Shown piece after piece: positions 31,472-40,366 of a stretch of DNA of 42,478 bases. The stretch spans positions 1-42,478 of the forward strand of contig DASRJR010000339.1 in NCBI GenBank assembly GCA_035649395.1, read 5' to 3'. Below the pieces are notes generated by a model that had not been told where the DNA came from, did not search any database, and saw nothing but the letters and a program-made list of their open reading frames with translations. The translations under genes were made by a program, and so were the position numbers. Every line of letters starts with the position of its first letter. Position 1 is the stretch's first letter. The DNA comes from Gp6-AA40 sp035649395. Lineage in GTDB: Bacteria; Acidobacteriota; Vicinamibacteria; Vicinamibacterales; UBA2999.

Positions 31472-33877
31472 TCAGGAGGGTCCTGTACCGCCAGCCGAGC
31501 CCCTCTCATAGCCGGTCAGTTCCATGCGCACGGTGCCAAAGGCTGCGGTGATTTCAACGGCGAGCGGCACATGCGCCCCGTCCGGATCGAGCCAGACCGT
31601 CGCCGATGGCGGCGTCCGGCGTTCCACCCGATGCTCGATGCGCGGATCGATTCGCACCGCCTGTCGCCGCTGGCCCTGGACGACGACCGGTTCCAGCCGG
31701 CCGACGGTGACGTCGACGATGCCGTTCCGCCCGCCATCGTTGATGGGGACGCGGTAATGCGCCCCGGGTGTGAGTGGCATCGTCCGTGCGAAGAACAGTG
31801 CCGCGATGGCGTCGCGCGCATGTGCGGCGAGCGGCAGCGTCACAGCCTTCCCGGACCGCGCCTCCTCGACTGTCGGGCCGATGCGAATCACACCGCCTTC
31901 GGGGTCGAACACGTACGTCCGGTCGAGCGAGCGTGAGCCTTCTTGCATCCGTCGTTGATGTTGCTGCGGCATCAGTTGATGGTTCGCGACGGTCGTCAAA
32001 ACGGCGTGCACTTCATAAAACCGCGCGATCCATGGCGCGGTATCCGCCGACACGACGAATCGATACGGCGGTCCCTCGACTCGCATCTCGATCGTGCCGG
32101 CGGTCACGTTGGCCGCGCCGTTCCAGGACACGCTATAGGAGGCTCGTTCGCCCTCGCGAAATGGAATAGGACCAGGCGGCGGCGGCTCGACGGCCGCGCG
32201 CAGCCTGACCTGCGCTTCCACTTCGGGCGTCCATCGCAGCTCGTAAATCGTGCCCTCGTCGAAGCGGGCTCGCTCGACGAGCGGAGATCGCGCGCCGTCG
32301 ATCATCATCGGCTTGGGTGCGACGACGAATCGAACCTCGCTCTCGAGCAGCGCATGCAGGGCCTCGTCTGACGGGAATGTGCTCAGCGCGTCGACGAGCG
32401 ACGGATAGTACGCCGGCCGCTGTCCGCTGTAGCCGTTCAACAGCGGACGACGATGCTCGAGCGATTGCACCATCGCCGTCGTGTTGTCGACGTCGATCGT
32501 GAGCGGCAGCACCGCAACGGCTCCGGGTGCGCGTTCACGCTTCAGCCATTGGCCAACCGACGTCTGGAGCGCCGGCGCCGCGGCGAGCGTCACCGGCACA
32601 TGGAACAACTCGAGCACCGCTATCGCGATGACGAGAGCTGGGACCAACCGCTGCGTCAGCCTCTGTTTGTCCGACAGACCGGCAGCGAGCTCGCGCCATC
32701 CGAGCGCCGCGAGTGTGGACAATCCGAGAAACACCAACACCGCGAACCGAGCGGGGGCACGAATCGCCTGAAAGCCGAAGACGTAGCGATGCAGCGTTGC
32801 GTAGACGCTGCGAAGGCCATCTGGACCGAGCGACAGCATGAACCCGGCGATCGCGACGACACTCATCGCGATCACCAATGGCCGGGCGTCGGCGCGGCGC
32901 CCGGACCAGATGCCAAAGGCAGCGAGCAGCGCGATCGTGAAGCCAGGAAAGAGCTCGCGCTCCGGTCCGGTCCGCGGCGGGCCCCCAACGGGCGGTTCAC
33001 GATGGTCTCGCAGGATGTCGGAGCGTCCGTAGATCAGGTTTCCGGGCGGCACCTGCAGATAGCTGCCGGCGAACGCCGCACTCCGGCTCGCCTCGAACAG
33101 GCTGCGGCCGAACCCTTCCGACTGCTGAACCCGCACGTAGACGACCGCGAACGGCAGCACGAGGACACCGGCGATCACGCCAGAGAGGACGAACCGGCGC
33201 ACCAGGTTCCAATGGGCCCGGCGGCCCGCAGTCAGGAAGAGCGCGAGCCCGCCAAGAACGAGACCGACGCCGCCGATCACCGCGTAGTACGGTGACGAAA
33301 TCGCTTGCAGGGCGAATGTCACCCCAAGAAACACCGCATCTCGCCGGCGCGCCGCCGCGATCAGCCGATGCAGGAAGAGAAACGTCAGCGGCAGGAAGTA
33401 GAGCGCTTGCAGCTGCACGTGGATGAGATGCGCGAACCGGTACGAGCCGAAGCCCCACGCGAATCCCGCAAGGTAGGCTCCGCCTTCCGATCCCGTCACT
33501 TCGCAGACGAACGCGTACATCGCCACCGCGCTCGCCACCAGCGACAGGAAAAGCAGCACGTTGTAGCAGAGCGTCACGTCGCCAGTGATCGCGTAAATCG
33601 GCGAGAGGACGACGCTCTGCAACAGCAAATGATCCGAGTACGAGAGCGTGCCAGCCGCTGGATAGAAGATGTTCGCGTTGAAGACGGTGCCGTTCAGCAG
33701 CGAGATCGGGTCGTGAAGGACGGCGTGCATCCCCCATCCGAGCACCCACAGATAGAGAAACGGATCCCCAGGGCCAACCGGTGCGCCGACGAGCGATGAC
33801 GGATGAAGCACGAGCGGCCATGTGGTGACCACAGCGAAGGCGGCGTAAACGAGCACCGGCCGAAGGAGCCACCGCAC
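31472..33877 (-). CDS. Multi-spanning membrane protein (GT-C-like) fused to a DUF3108 domain
   Basis: An 801-residue protein. Residues about 1-430 have roughly ten membrane helices. An early periplasmic loop (GAPVGPGDPFLYLWVLGWGMHAVLHDP...NIFYPAAGTLSYSDHLLLQ) is the layout of polytopic GT-C glycosyltransferases and their uncharacterised acidobacterial relatives. Residues about 430-560 are a soluble domain. Residues about 575-795 (EGERASYSVSWNGAANVTAGTIEMRVEGPPYRFVVSADT...YVFDPEGGVIRI...VWLDPDGAHVPLAVEI) match DUF3108, normally a stand-alone periplasmic protein. The fusion has no recognised precedent to me. The gene starts 37 bp after the ABC permease and may be an extension of the exporter operon. 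Confidence 0.8.
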   Translation of the reverse strand: MRWLLRPVLVYAAFAVVTTWPLVLHPSSLVGAPVGPGDPFLYLWVLGWGMHAVLHDPISLLNGTVFNANIFYPAAGTLSYSDHLLLQSVVLSPIYAITGDVTLCYNVLLFLSLVASAVAMYAFVCEVTGSEGGAYLAGFAWGFGSYRFAHLIHVQLQALYFLPLTFLFLHRLIAAARRRDAVFLGVTFALQAISSPYYAVIGGVGLVLGGLALFLTAGRRAHWNLVRRFVLSGVIAGVLVLPFAVVYVRVQQSEGFGRSLFEASRSAAFAGSYLQVPPGNLIYGRSDILRDHREPPVGGPPRTGPERELFPGFTIALLAAFGIWSGRRADARPLVIAMSVVAIAGFMLSLGPDGLRSVYATLHRYVFGFQAIRAPARFAVLVFLGLSTLAALGWRELAAGLSDKQRLTQRLVPALVIAIAVLELFHVPVTLAAAPALQTSVGQWLKRERAPGAVAVLPLTIDVDNTTAMVQSLEHRRPLLNGYSGQRPAYYPSLVDALSTFPSDEALHALLESEVRFVVAPKPMMIDGARSPLVERARFDEGTIYELRWTPEVEAQVRLRAAVEPPPPGPIPFREGERASYSVSWNGAANVTAGTIEMRVEGPPYRFVVSADTAPWIARFYEVHAVLTTVANHQLMPQQHQRRMQEGSRSLDRTYVFDPEGGVIRIGPTVEEARSGKAVTLPLAAHARDAIAALFFARTMPLTPGAHYRVPINDGGRNGIVDVTVGRLEPVVVQGQRRQAVRIDPRIEHRVERRTPPSATVWLDPDGAHVPLAVEITAAFGTVRMELTGYERGSAGGTGPS

Positions 33878-33914
33878 CCGTCTACTATGGATCAGCGAGA
33901 CGGCCCTCGGGGCT

Positions 33915-35030
33915 TCAGGCGAGTCGCTTCGACGACCGCAGCGTGGCCAGCGTCAGGATGCCGACGCCCCAGGCCGTCAACGCGAGGGCTTCCCGCCAGA
34001 ACGTCTCGAGTCCCACGCCTTTCAGGAAGATGTCGCGGAGGATGATCAGGAAATAGCGCAGCGGGATCAGGTAGGTGACGGGCTGCACGGCTGCCGGCAT
34101 GTTCTCGATCGGGAACACGAATCCGGAGAGAAACACCATCGGGATCAGGAAGAAGAACGACGCCGTCATCATCGCCTGCTGCTGTGTCGCCGAGATCGTC
34201 GACACGAACAAGCCGAGACCAAGCGTCGTCATCAGGTAGACCAGACACATCACCAGCAGGAGCGGGAAGCTGCCGCGCAGCGGTACCTCGAACCAGAACA
34301 GCGCGACCACGACGACGAGCAGCACGTCGACCAGGCCGATGAAGGCATACGGAAGCATCTTGCCGACAATCAGCTCCCATCGCGCAATTGGAGTGACGTT
34401 CAACTGCTCGAGCGTCCCAAGCTCGCGCTCGCGGACGATCGCCATCGACGACAGGTTCGTCGTCACCACCAGCAGCAGCAGCGCGATGATGCCGGGGATC
34501 ATGAAGTCCTTGCTCTCGAGCTGAGGGTTGAACCACACGCGGACGTCGGCGGAGACGAGCGGCGTCGGGCTGCCTCGTCCCGATTCGACGGCGAGCTCGC
34601 GAGCGAACGACGAGACGAGGGTCCCGGTGTAGCCCAGCGCCACGTTCGTCGAGTTCGCATCCGTCCCGTCGGCCACGACCTGCACGGTCGTCGGCTGACC
34701 CGATCGAACGCGATCGCCGTACTTGGCCGGAATCTGCAGCGCCATCCAGGCACGGCCGCTGTCGAGATACTCGTCGATCCGCTCGGACGACGACATCCGG
34801 TCGACCACGACGAAGTTCCCGGACGCCTCGAACCGGCTGACGAGATCGCGGCTCTCGGACGAGGCGTCTTCGTCGACGACGAGCATCGGCACGTTGCGGA
34901 CGTCTGTCGTCGCGGCGTAGCCGAGCATCGTCAACTGCACGATCGGGGCGATGATGACGATGCCGAACAGCCGCGGATCCTGCCGCAGCTCGAGGAACTC
35001 CTTGCGAATGACGTGAAGCAGGCGTGTCAT
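33915..35030 (-). CDS. ABC-2 type permease, YbhR-like
   Basis: A 371-residue inner-membrane permease. The N-terminal LLHVIRKEFLELRQDPRLFGIVIIAPIVQL is the family start. One helix is followed by a periplasmic domain (about 45-175, LVVDEDASSESRDLVSRFEASG). Five more helices include the ABC-2 signature ELGTLEQLNVTPIARWELIVGKMLPYAFIGL and FLSGFVFPIENMPAAVQPVTYLIPLRYFLIILR. It starts one base after the stop of the sister permease gene. The pair would form a heterodimeric channel driven by the two ATPases upstream. Confidence 0.93.
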   Translation of the reverse strand: MTRLLHVIRKEFLELRQDPRLFGIVIIAPIVQLTMLGYAATTDVRNVPMLVVDEDASSESRDLVSRFEASGNFVVVDRMSSSERIDEYLDSGRAWMALQIPAKYGDRVRSGQPTTVQVVADGTDANSTNVALGYTGTLVSSFARELAVESGRGSPTPLVSADVRVWFNPQLESKDFMIPGIIALLLLVVTTNLSSMAIVRERELGTLEQLNVTPIARWELIVGKMLPYAFIGLVDVLLVVVVALFWFEVPLRGSFPLLLVMCLVYLMTTLGLGLFVSTISATQQQAMMTASFFFLIPMVFLSGFVFPIENMPAAVQPVTYLIPLRYFLIILRDIFLKGVGLETFWREALALTAWGVGILTLATLRSSKRLA

Positions 35031-35031
35031 G

Positions 35032-36159
35032 TCAGGCCCATTGCCGTCTCAAGCGCAGCGACGCGAGTCCGAGGATGAGAAACGCAAACACCGCGAGTGC
35101 CACCAGATCGGCCCAGAACACGCCCGGTCCCGTGCCCTTGAGCACGATGCCTCTCAGCGCCACGAGAAAGTAACGGGCCGGCACGATGCGTGTCACGACC
35201 TGCAGGAACTCCGGCATGCTCGCGATGGGGAAGATGAAACCGGACAGCATCAACGTCGGCAGGAAGGACGACAGCAGCGCGATCTGGAACGCCACCTGCT
35301 GCGTCTCGGCGAGGCTCGAGATGAACAGGCCCAGTCCGAGCGCACCGACGAGGAACAACGAGATCACCGCGAGGAGGACGAACCACGACCCTCGCATCGG
35401 CATGTCGAACATCACCATCGCCGCCAGGACGATGCCCATTGCCGAGAGCAGCGACACGACGAAGTACGGCGCCGTCTTCCCAAGGATGTACGGCACCGGA
35501 CCGATCGGCGACATCCGCACCTGCTCCATCGTCCCCGCTTCCTTCTCGCGCACGATCGAGAGCGCCGTCGACACCACGGCGGTGAGCATCGCGATGTAGG
35601 CGATGAGGCCCGGCACGAGGAAGAGCGTGCTGCGCAGTTCGGGGTTGTAGAAGACGCGCGGCTCGACGTTCAACAGCGGACCGCTCAGCGACCCAAGCCG
35701 AGCCTGTAGCTCATAGCGGGCGGAGGTTGCGCCGACGAGGCCGGTCGCGTACCCGACCACGGTCGTCGCCGTGTTCGCGTTGTCGCCGTTGACGATGAAC
35801 TGCACGCTGGTCGGCCGGCCGGCGACAACGTCGGCGCCAAAACGTTGGGGAATCACCAGGACGGCGCGCGCCTCGTTGCGATCGAGAACGCGTGAGAGCT
35901 CGGCCTCGTTGGCGACCTCGGCATACAGATCGAAATAGCCGGAGTTGACGAACGAGGAGATCACCTCGCGGCTCGCGGTGCTGCGGTCGTTGTCCTGCAC
36001 CGCAATGCGCACGTGCCGGATGTCGAAGTTGAGGGCGTAGCCGTAGACGAGCAGGAAGAACGCGGGCACGAACAGCAGGATCAGCAGCGTCCGCCGATCG
36101 CGCGCGATCTGGCGCATCTCCTTGCGAGCGACGGCTAACGTCTTCCACACGGACGTCAT
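35032..36159 (-). CDS. ABC-2 type permease, YbhS-like
   Basis: A 375-residue permease with the same layout as its neighbour: TLAVARKEMRQIARDRRTLLILLFVPAFFLLVYGYALNF at the N-terminus, a periplasmic domain starting IAVQDNDRSTASREVISSFVNSG, and KEAGTMEQVRMSPIGPVPYILGKTAPYF as the ABC-2 signature. FIFPIASMPEFLQVVTRIVPARYFLVALRGI closes. The ATG at 36159 overlaps the ATPase stop (ATGA), so I prefer it to the longer reading from 36222, which would run inside the ATPase gene. It resembles YbhS more than YbhR by gene order only. Confidence 0.93.
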   Translation of the reverse strand: MTSVWKTLAVARKEMRQIARDRRTLLILLFVPAFFLLVYGYALNFDIRHVRIAVQDNDRSTASREVISSFVNSGYFDLYAEVANEAELSRVLDRNEARAVLVIPQRFGADVVAGRPTSVQFIVNGDNANTATTVVGYATGLVGATSARYELQARLGSLSGPLLNVEPRVFYNPELRSTLFLVPGLIAYIAMLTAVVSTALSIVREKEAGTMEQVRMSPIGPVPYILGKTAPYFVVSLLSAMGIVLAAMVMFDMPMRGSWFVLLAVISLFLVGALGLGLFISSLAETQQVAFQIALLSSFLPTLMLSGFIFPIASMPEFLQVVTRIVPARYFLVALRGIVLKGTGPGVFWADLVALAVFAFLILGLASLRLRRQWA

Positions 36160-37088
36160 GCCGCAGTCCGTTCGGCAACATCGAGGAACACGTCCTCGAG
36201 CGAGGGTTCGACGCGGCCGCACGAGGTGACCTTGATGCCCGCGTCGGCAAGGCGCTTCGAGATCGTCTCGGGCGTCGTGGTGGCCGCTCGTAGTACGGCG
36301 TGGACCGCCGTCCCGAAGATGCTCGTCTTCTCGACCTCAGGCATCGCGTCGAGCGCGCGCATCGCGTCTACGGCGTCCGGCGTGCGGACCTCGAGAATCG
36401 GACGCGACGCAAACGACGCTTTGAGCTCCGGCACGGTCCCGTGCGCCGCCAGCTTCCCCGCCTGGATGATCGCGATGCGGTGGCAGTGCTCGGCCTCGTC
36501 GAGATAGTGCGTCGTGACGAGCACGGCGACGCCGCTGCGCGAGAGATCGTCGATGAGACGCCAGAACTGTCGGCGGGAAAGCGGATCGACGCCGCCGGTC
36601 GGTTCATCGAGGAAGACGATCGGTGGCTCGTGGAGAATCGCGCATCCGAGCGCCAGACGCTGCCGCCAGCCGCCCGACAGCGCGCCCGTCAGGGTGCGCT
36701 CACGCCCGCGCAGGCCCGCCATCTCGAGCACGAAGTCGCGTCGCGCCGCGAAGCGATCGCCGCTCAATCCGTAGATGCCGCCGAAAAACGCGATGTTCTG
36801 GTCGACCGTGAGCTTCTCGTAGAGCGAGAACTTCTGCGACATGTAGCCGATGCGCCGCTTCACCCCTTCCGGATCGCTGCCGACGTCGATGCCGCCGACC
36901 AGCGCGGTCCCCGACGTCGGACGCAGCAAGCCGCAGAGCATGCGAATCGTCGTCGACTTGCCCGCGCCGTTGCTGCCGAGAAAGCCGAACACCTCGCCAG
37001 CATGGACCTCGAACGAGACGTCGTTGACGGCGACGAAGTCACCGAATCGGCGGGTCAGATGCCGCGCCTCGATCGCCGTGCCGTTCAT
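36156..37088 (-). CDS. ABC transporter ATP-binding protein (second half of a split YbhF)
   Basis: A 310-residue ATPase. Walker A is GSNGAGKST, the Q loop is in YMSQKFSLYEKLTVDQN, the signature is LSGGWRQRLALG, Walker B is IVFLDEPTGGVD, and the switch His is in VTTHYLDEAEHCHR. The 80-residue C-terminal extension ends VEPSLEDVFLDVAE, usual for drug and lipid exporters. In E. coli, YbhF holds two such ATPase units in one chain; here they are two genes separated by tolC. It overlaps both neighbours by 4 bp. The longer open frame upstream overlaps tolC and is not used. Confidence 0.94.
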   Translation of the reverse strand: MNGTAIEARHLTRRFGDFVAVNDVSFEVHAGEVFGFLGSNGAGKSTTIRMLCGLLRPTSGTALVGGIDVGSDPEGVKRRIGYMSQKFSLYEKLTVDQNIAFFGGIYGLSGDRFAARRDFVLEMAGLRGRERTLTGALSGGWRQRLALGCAILHEPPIVFLDEPTGGVDPLSRRQFWRLIDDLSRSGVAVLVTTHYLDEAEHCHRIAIIQAGKLAAHGTVPELKASFASRPILEVRTPDAVDAMRALDAMPEVEKTSIFGTAVHAVLRAATTTPETISKRLADAGIKVTSCGRVEPSLEDVFLDVAERTAA

Positions 37089-38434
37089 CGGCCCACCGCG
37101 CGCGCCAGACGCGCCTCGGACAAGCGAAGGTTTGCCAACCCTCGCGTGCGATCGAGCTCGGCCTGCAGGAGGGCGAACTCGGCATCGAGCACTTCGATTT
37201 GTGCGATCACGCCCGCCCGGTAGCGCTCCGTCACGACACGTCTGGCTTCGCTCGCCGCTCGGACGGCGTCGTTTGCCGCAGCGATGGCGGCGCGGCCCGA
37301 CTCGACATCGAGCGCGCGTTGCCGTACTTCGACCGACAGCACCGAGTCGAACTCGGCCAAACGCTGGCGTGACGCTTCGGCACCTCCCGCCGCTTGCGCG
37401 ACATTGGCGGCCGTGCGGCCGCCGTCCCACAACGGCCAGCGCACGTTGACGCCCGCATCCCACGAGTCGTCCCAGCGATCGGCGCGCGGGAAGATGCGCG
37501 GATTCGGGCGGGCGTAGTCGACACCGCCGGCGATGGAAATCGTGGGCAGGCTGGCCGCGGCCGCGGCGGCTCGCGTCTGTTCCGCCGCTTCGACCCGCTG
37601 CTCGAGTGCCTGGCGTTCCTGTCGCGACGTGCGCGCCTCGGCGACGAGCGGATCGATCGCGGTTGCCGCGGTGCTCGGGATGTCCAGCGTCGTCGCGGGT
37701 TCCACCACCTGGCCAGGATCCAGGCCGACGAGCCGCGTGAGCTCGGCCACTGCCACGTCGCGCTGGTTCCGCGCTTCGATCGCGAGCATGCGTGAGCGCG
37801 ATTCCTGCGCTTCGGCCGACGCGATCTCGTTCGGCGGGACGAGCCCGGCATTGAAGCGCGAGCGAACGTCGGCGACGTGCGCTTGCGATCGCTTGATGCC
37901 CTCCTCGAGCACGTCGACCGACGCTTTGGCCGTCACGACGGCCCAGAACGCGCGCGCCACTTCGAGGCGCAGGTCCGCCTGCGCTACCAACACCTCGGCG
38001 CCGACGGCCGTCGCTTCCGCTCGCGCCGCACGCTCGAGCGCGCTGGTCTGACCGCCCGTGTAGATCGGCCACTGCAGATCGAGCCGGCTGTGGTAGTTGT
38101 CCGGCACGTCGGGATACAGCAGGCGCGGCACGCCAAGCGCGCCCGGTACCGCGAACGGGATTACGTGCTGGGTGCGCGAGTAGCCGGCGACGGCGGCAAT
38201 CGTCGGCCTGTCGGCCGACGCACGCACGTCGACGCCCGCCTTCGCTGCCGTCTCTCGGGCACGCGCTTCGGCCAGGCGATGACTGGCGGCCAGCGCGCGC
38301 GCCTGCGCTTCTTCAATGGTCAGGCGGACGACGGGCCCGTCTTGCGCGAAGAGCGGCGTGAAAGCGACGCTGGAAAGCGCCAACGCGACAATCACGGTCC
38401 GGCTAAAGCCGGACCCTACGTACGGACTACGCAC
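37085..38434 (-). CDS. TolC family outer-membrane efflux protein
   Basis: A 449-residue TolC-like channel. Two long helical repeats are visible: LTIEEAQARALAASHRLAEARARETAAKAG at the start of the first and a matching region near residues 230-420 with LPTISIAGGVDYARPNPR and NVRWPLWDGGRTAANVAQAAG. GTG 38434 is chosen because GGAGG sits seven bases upstream inside the preceding gene. That start adds MRSPYVGSGFSRT before the signal peptide, and these residues are translated from a GTAG palindrome (38396-38419). GTG 38395 would give a normal signal peptide but lacks a ribosome site. It supplies the outer channel of the exporter operon. Confidence 0.93.
   Translation of the reverse strand: MRSPYVGSGFSRTVIVALALSSVAFTPLFAQDGPVVRLTIEEAQARALAASHRLAEARARETAAKAGVDVRASADRPTIAAVAGYSRTQHVIPFAVPGALGVPRLLYPDVPDNYHSRLDLQWPIYTGGQTSALERAARAEATAVGAEVLVAQADLRLEVARAFWAVVTAKASVDVLEEGIKRSQAHVADVRSRFNAGLVPPNEIASAEAQESRSRMLAIEARNQRDVAVAELTRLVGLDPGQVVEPATTLDIPSTAATAIDPLVAEARTSRQERQALEQRVEAAEQTRAAAAAASLPTISIAGGVDYARPNPRIFPRADRWDDSWDAGVNVRWPLWDGGRTAANVAQAAGGAEASRQRLAEFDSVLSVEVRQRALDVESGRAAIAAANDAVRAASEARRVVTERYRAGVIAQIEVLDAEFALLQAELDRTRGLANLRLSEARLARAVGR
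38396..38419 (-). repeat. GTAG-headed palindrome inside the tolC start region
   Basis: On the minus strand, GTAG (38416-38419) is followed by a perfect 8-bp stem GGTCCGGC/GCCGGACC with a TTTA loop. It lies in frame within the first codons of the TolC-like gene and matches the palindrome family found between genes elsewhere in the window. Confidence 0.75.
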
Positions 38435-39368
38435 CGGCGGCCTCCTTCTCGGCCGAGAGACGCGCGATGAACACGTCTTCCAGCGACGGCTGGACGCGCC
38501 GGATCGGCACGTCGCGGAGCGCCGTGTGTTTCAGTGCCCGAGTGAATCGCTGTTCGCTCTCCTCGCTGTCCCCATCCAGCGTGACGTGGATGCGTTCGCC
38601 AAACACCTGCGCATCGGCCACCCCCGGAAGACGACGAACGATCTCGGCCGCATCGCTCCCGTGGGCGATCAGTTCGACCATCCGACCGCGTATCAGCGAT
38701 CGCAGACGATCCGGCTCGTCGACGGCGAGCGCACGGCCGTCGTGCACGAGCGCGACGCGCGTGCACCGCTCGGCCTCGTCGAGATACGGCGTCGACATCA
38801 GGATGGTGATGCCGCTCGCCAGGAACTCCGAGAGCAGCTTCCAGAACTCGCGCCGGGAGACCGGATCGACACCCGTCGTCGGTTCGTCGAGCAGGATCAA
38901 CTCCGGTTCGTGAACGAGCGTGCACGCCAGCGCGAGCTTCTGCTTCATGCCGCCCGACAGGCGATCCGCGAGCCGGCCTCGGAAGGGCGTGAGCTGTGTC
39001 ATCGACAGCAGCTGATCCCGCCGACCGCCGTAGTCGCGCACGCCATGCACCTCGGCGAAGAAGGCGATGTTTTCGTCGATCGTCAGATCGCCGTAGAGAC
39101 TGAAGCGCTGTGACAAGTAGCCGACGCGCTCGGTGAGGCGACGATGGTCGCGGTGCGGATCCAGACCCAGGACACGGACGTCACCGCTGTCAGCGTGGAG
39201 CAGACCGCAGATCAGCCTGATCGCGGTAGTCTTGCCGGCGCCGTCCGGCCCGATCAGACCGAACATCTCGCCGCCCCGCACGTCGAGAGTCAGCCCCGCC
39301 AGGGCCTCGACGGCGCCGTAGCTCTTGACGACGTTGCGCAGCTCGATCGCCGGGGCGCCCGCGGTCAT
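38427..39368 (-). CDS. ABC transporter ATP-binding protein (first half of a split YbhF)
   Basis: A 313-residue ATPase. Walker A is GPDGAGKTT with Asp in the third position, the variant typical of the first unit of YbhF-like proteins. The Q loop is in YLSQRFSLYGDLTIDEN, the signature is LSGGMKQKLALA, and Walker B is LILLDEPTTGVD. The switch position reads STPYLDEAERC, so the usual switch His is Pro here. The C-terminal tail ends VQPSLEDVFIARLS. The missing switch His and P-loop Asp suggest a weakly hydrolysing site paired with the 36156 ATPase. It overlaps tolC by 8 bp and hlyD by 4 bp. Confidence 0.93.
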   Translation of the reverse strand: MTAGAPAIELRNVVKSYGAVEALAGLTLDVRGGEMFGLIGPDGAGKTTAIRLICGLLHADSGDVRVLGLDPHRDHRRLTERVGYLSQRFSLYGDLTIDENIAFFAEVHGVRDYGGRRDQLLSMTQLTPFRGRLADRLSGGMKQKLALACTLVHEPELILLDEPTTGVDPVSRREFWKLLSEFLASGITILMSTPYLDEAERCTRVALVHDGRALAVDEPDRLRSLIRGRMVELIAHGSDAAEIVRRLPGVADAQVFGERIHVTLDGDSEESEQRFTRALKHTALRDVPIRRVQPSLEDVFIARLSAEKEAAGA

Positions 39369-40366
39369 TGCAGTGCCAGCTCCGCGTCGACCGGCATCCC
39401 AGACTTGAGCACGCCGGCGCGGTTGTCCACGCTCACTTTGATCCGGTAGACCAGCTTCGAGCGCTCCTCGGCCGTCTGCACGTTGCGTGGCGTGAATTCC
39501 GCCTTGGGTGAGATGAACGTGACCTGGCCAGACAGCGGCTGTCCACCCGCATCGGTGTGCACCGTTGCGGGTTGGCCGAGCTTCACCCGTGGAATTGCCG
39601 GCTCGGGGACGAAGAGGTTGGCCCAGGCATGATCGAGATCGGTGATCACGACGAGCGGCGTGCCGCGCATCACGATTTCGCCGGCGTCCACCAGCTTCTG
39701 CGTGATCACGCCGGGCACGGGTGCGACGACTCCTGCATCGTGAACGGCTTTCTCGAGCACGGCGATCTGGGCGTCCGCCGCGGCAACCCGGGCTCGGCCC
39801 GCGTCGATCTCCTCGGGCCGCGAGCCCTTCTGCAATCGAGTGAGCGCCTCTTTCGACGCACGTTCCCGTTCACGCGCGGCGCGCTGACGTTCCCGCGCCA
39901 CGTCGACTCGCGCCTGCGCATCGTCACGCTGCTTCGCTGATCCGGCGTTGGCCTCGAGCAGCTTTTCGAAACGGTCGAGATCGAGCTGCGCCGACTTGAG
40001 CTCGGCCTCGATCGTCGTCGCGTCGGCCTGGGCGGCTTCGACCTGCGCCTGTGCCTGGCGGATGTCCTCGACTCTCGAGCCGGCCTCGAGGAGACGGAGC
40101 TGCGCGAGGGCGGCGGCACGATCGGCCTTGGCCCGCTGAATCTGCAGCTCCGTGTCACGCGTGTCGAGCGTGGCGATGACGTCGCCGCTCGCCACGCGCG
40201 CCCCTTCATCGACCTTCAGGTCGACGATGCGACCGCCGACTTCCGCGGAGACATGCACTTCGGTCGCTTCGACGTGACCCGAGACGCGGATCGTGTTGTC
40301 CGGTGGCTTCTCTGCGCAGGCCGGAACGAGCGCGAAGGCAACGAGGATTATGAAAGACGCTCTCAT
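39365..40366 (-). CDS. HlyD/YbhG-type membrane fusion lipoprotein
   Basis: A 333-residue periplasmic adaptor. The lipoprotein signal LVPAC puts the lipid on Cys17. A biotinyl-lipoyl half (VSAEVGGRIVDLKVDEGARVASGDVIATLDT) is followed by a helical hairpin (about 80-200, Ala/Arg/Glu-rich coiled coil). The second lipoyl half (APVPGVITQKLVDAGEIV) and a beta-barrel (FVPEPAIPRVKLGQPATVHTD) complete it. Spacing fits YbhG and other ABC-type adaptors that dock on TolC. It overlaps TetR upstream and the ATPase downstream by 4 bp each. Confidence 0.94.
   Translation of the reverse strand: MRASFIILVAFALVPACAEKPPDNTIRVSGHVEATEVHVSAEVGGRIVDLKVDEGARVASGDVIATLDTRDTELQIQRAKADRAAALAQLRLLEAGSRVEDIRQAQAQVEAAQADATTIEAELKSAQLDLDRFEKLLEANAGSAKQRDDAQARVDVARERQRAARERERASKEALTRLQKGSRPEEIDAGRARVAAADAQIAVLEKAVHDAGVVAPVPGVITQKLVDAGEIVMRGTPLVVITDLDHAWANLFVPEPAIPRVKLGQPATVHTDAGGQPLSGQVTFISPKAEFTPRNVQTAEERSKLVYRIKVSVDNRAGVLKSGMPVDAELALQ

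Noticed and set aside
36160..38072. Long upstream extensions of the 36156 ATPase and the 35032 permease
   Set aside because: Extensions lie inside the preceding genes in another frame; ATGA overlaps at 37085-37088 and 36156-36159 give natural starts.
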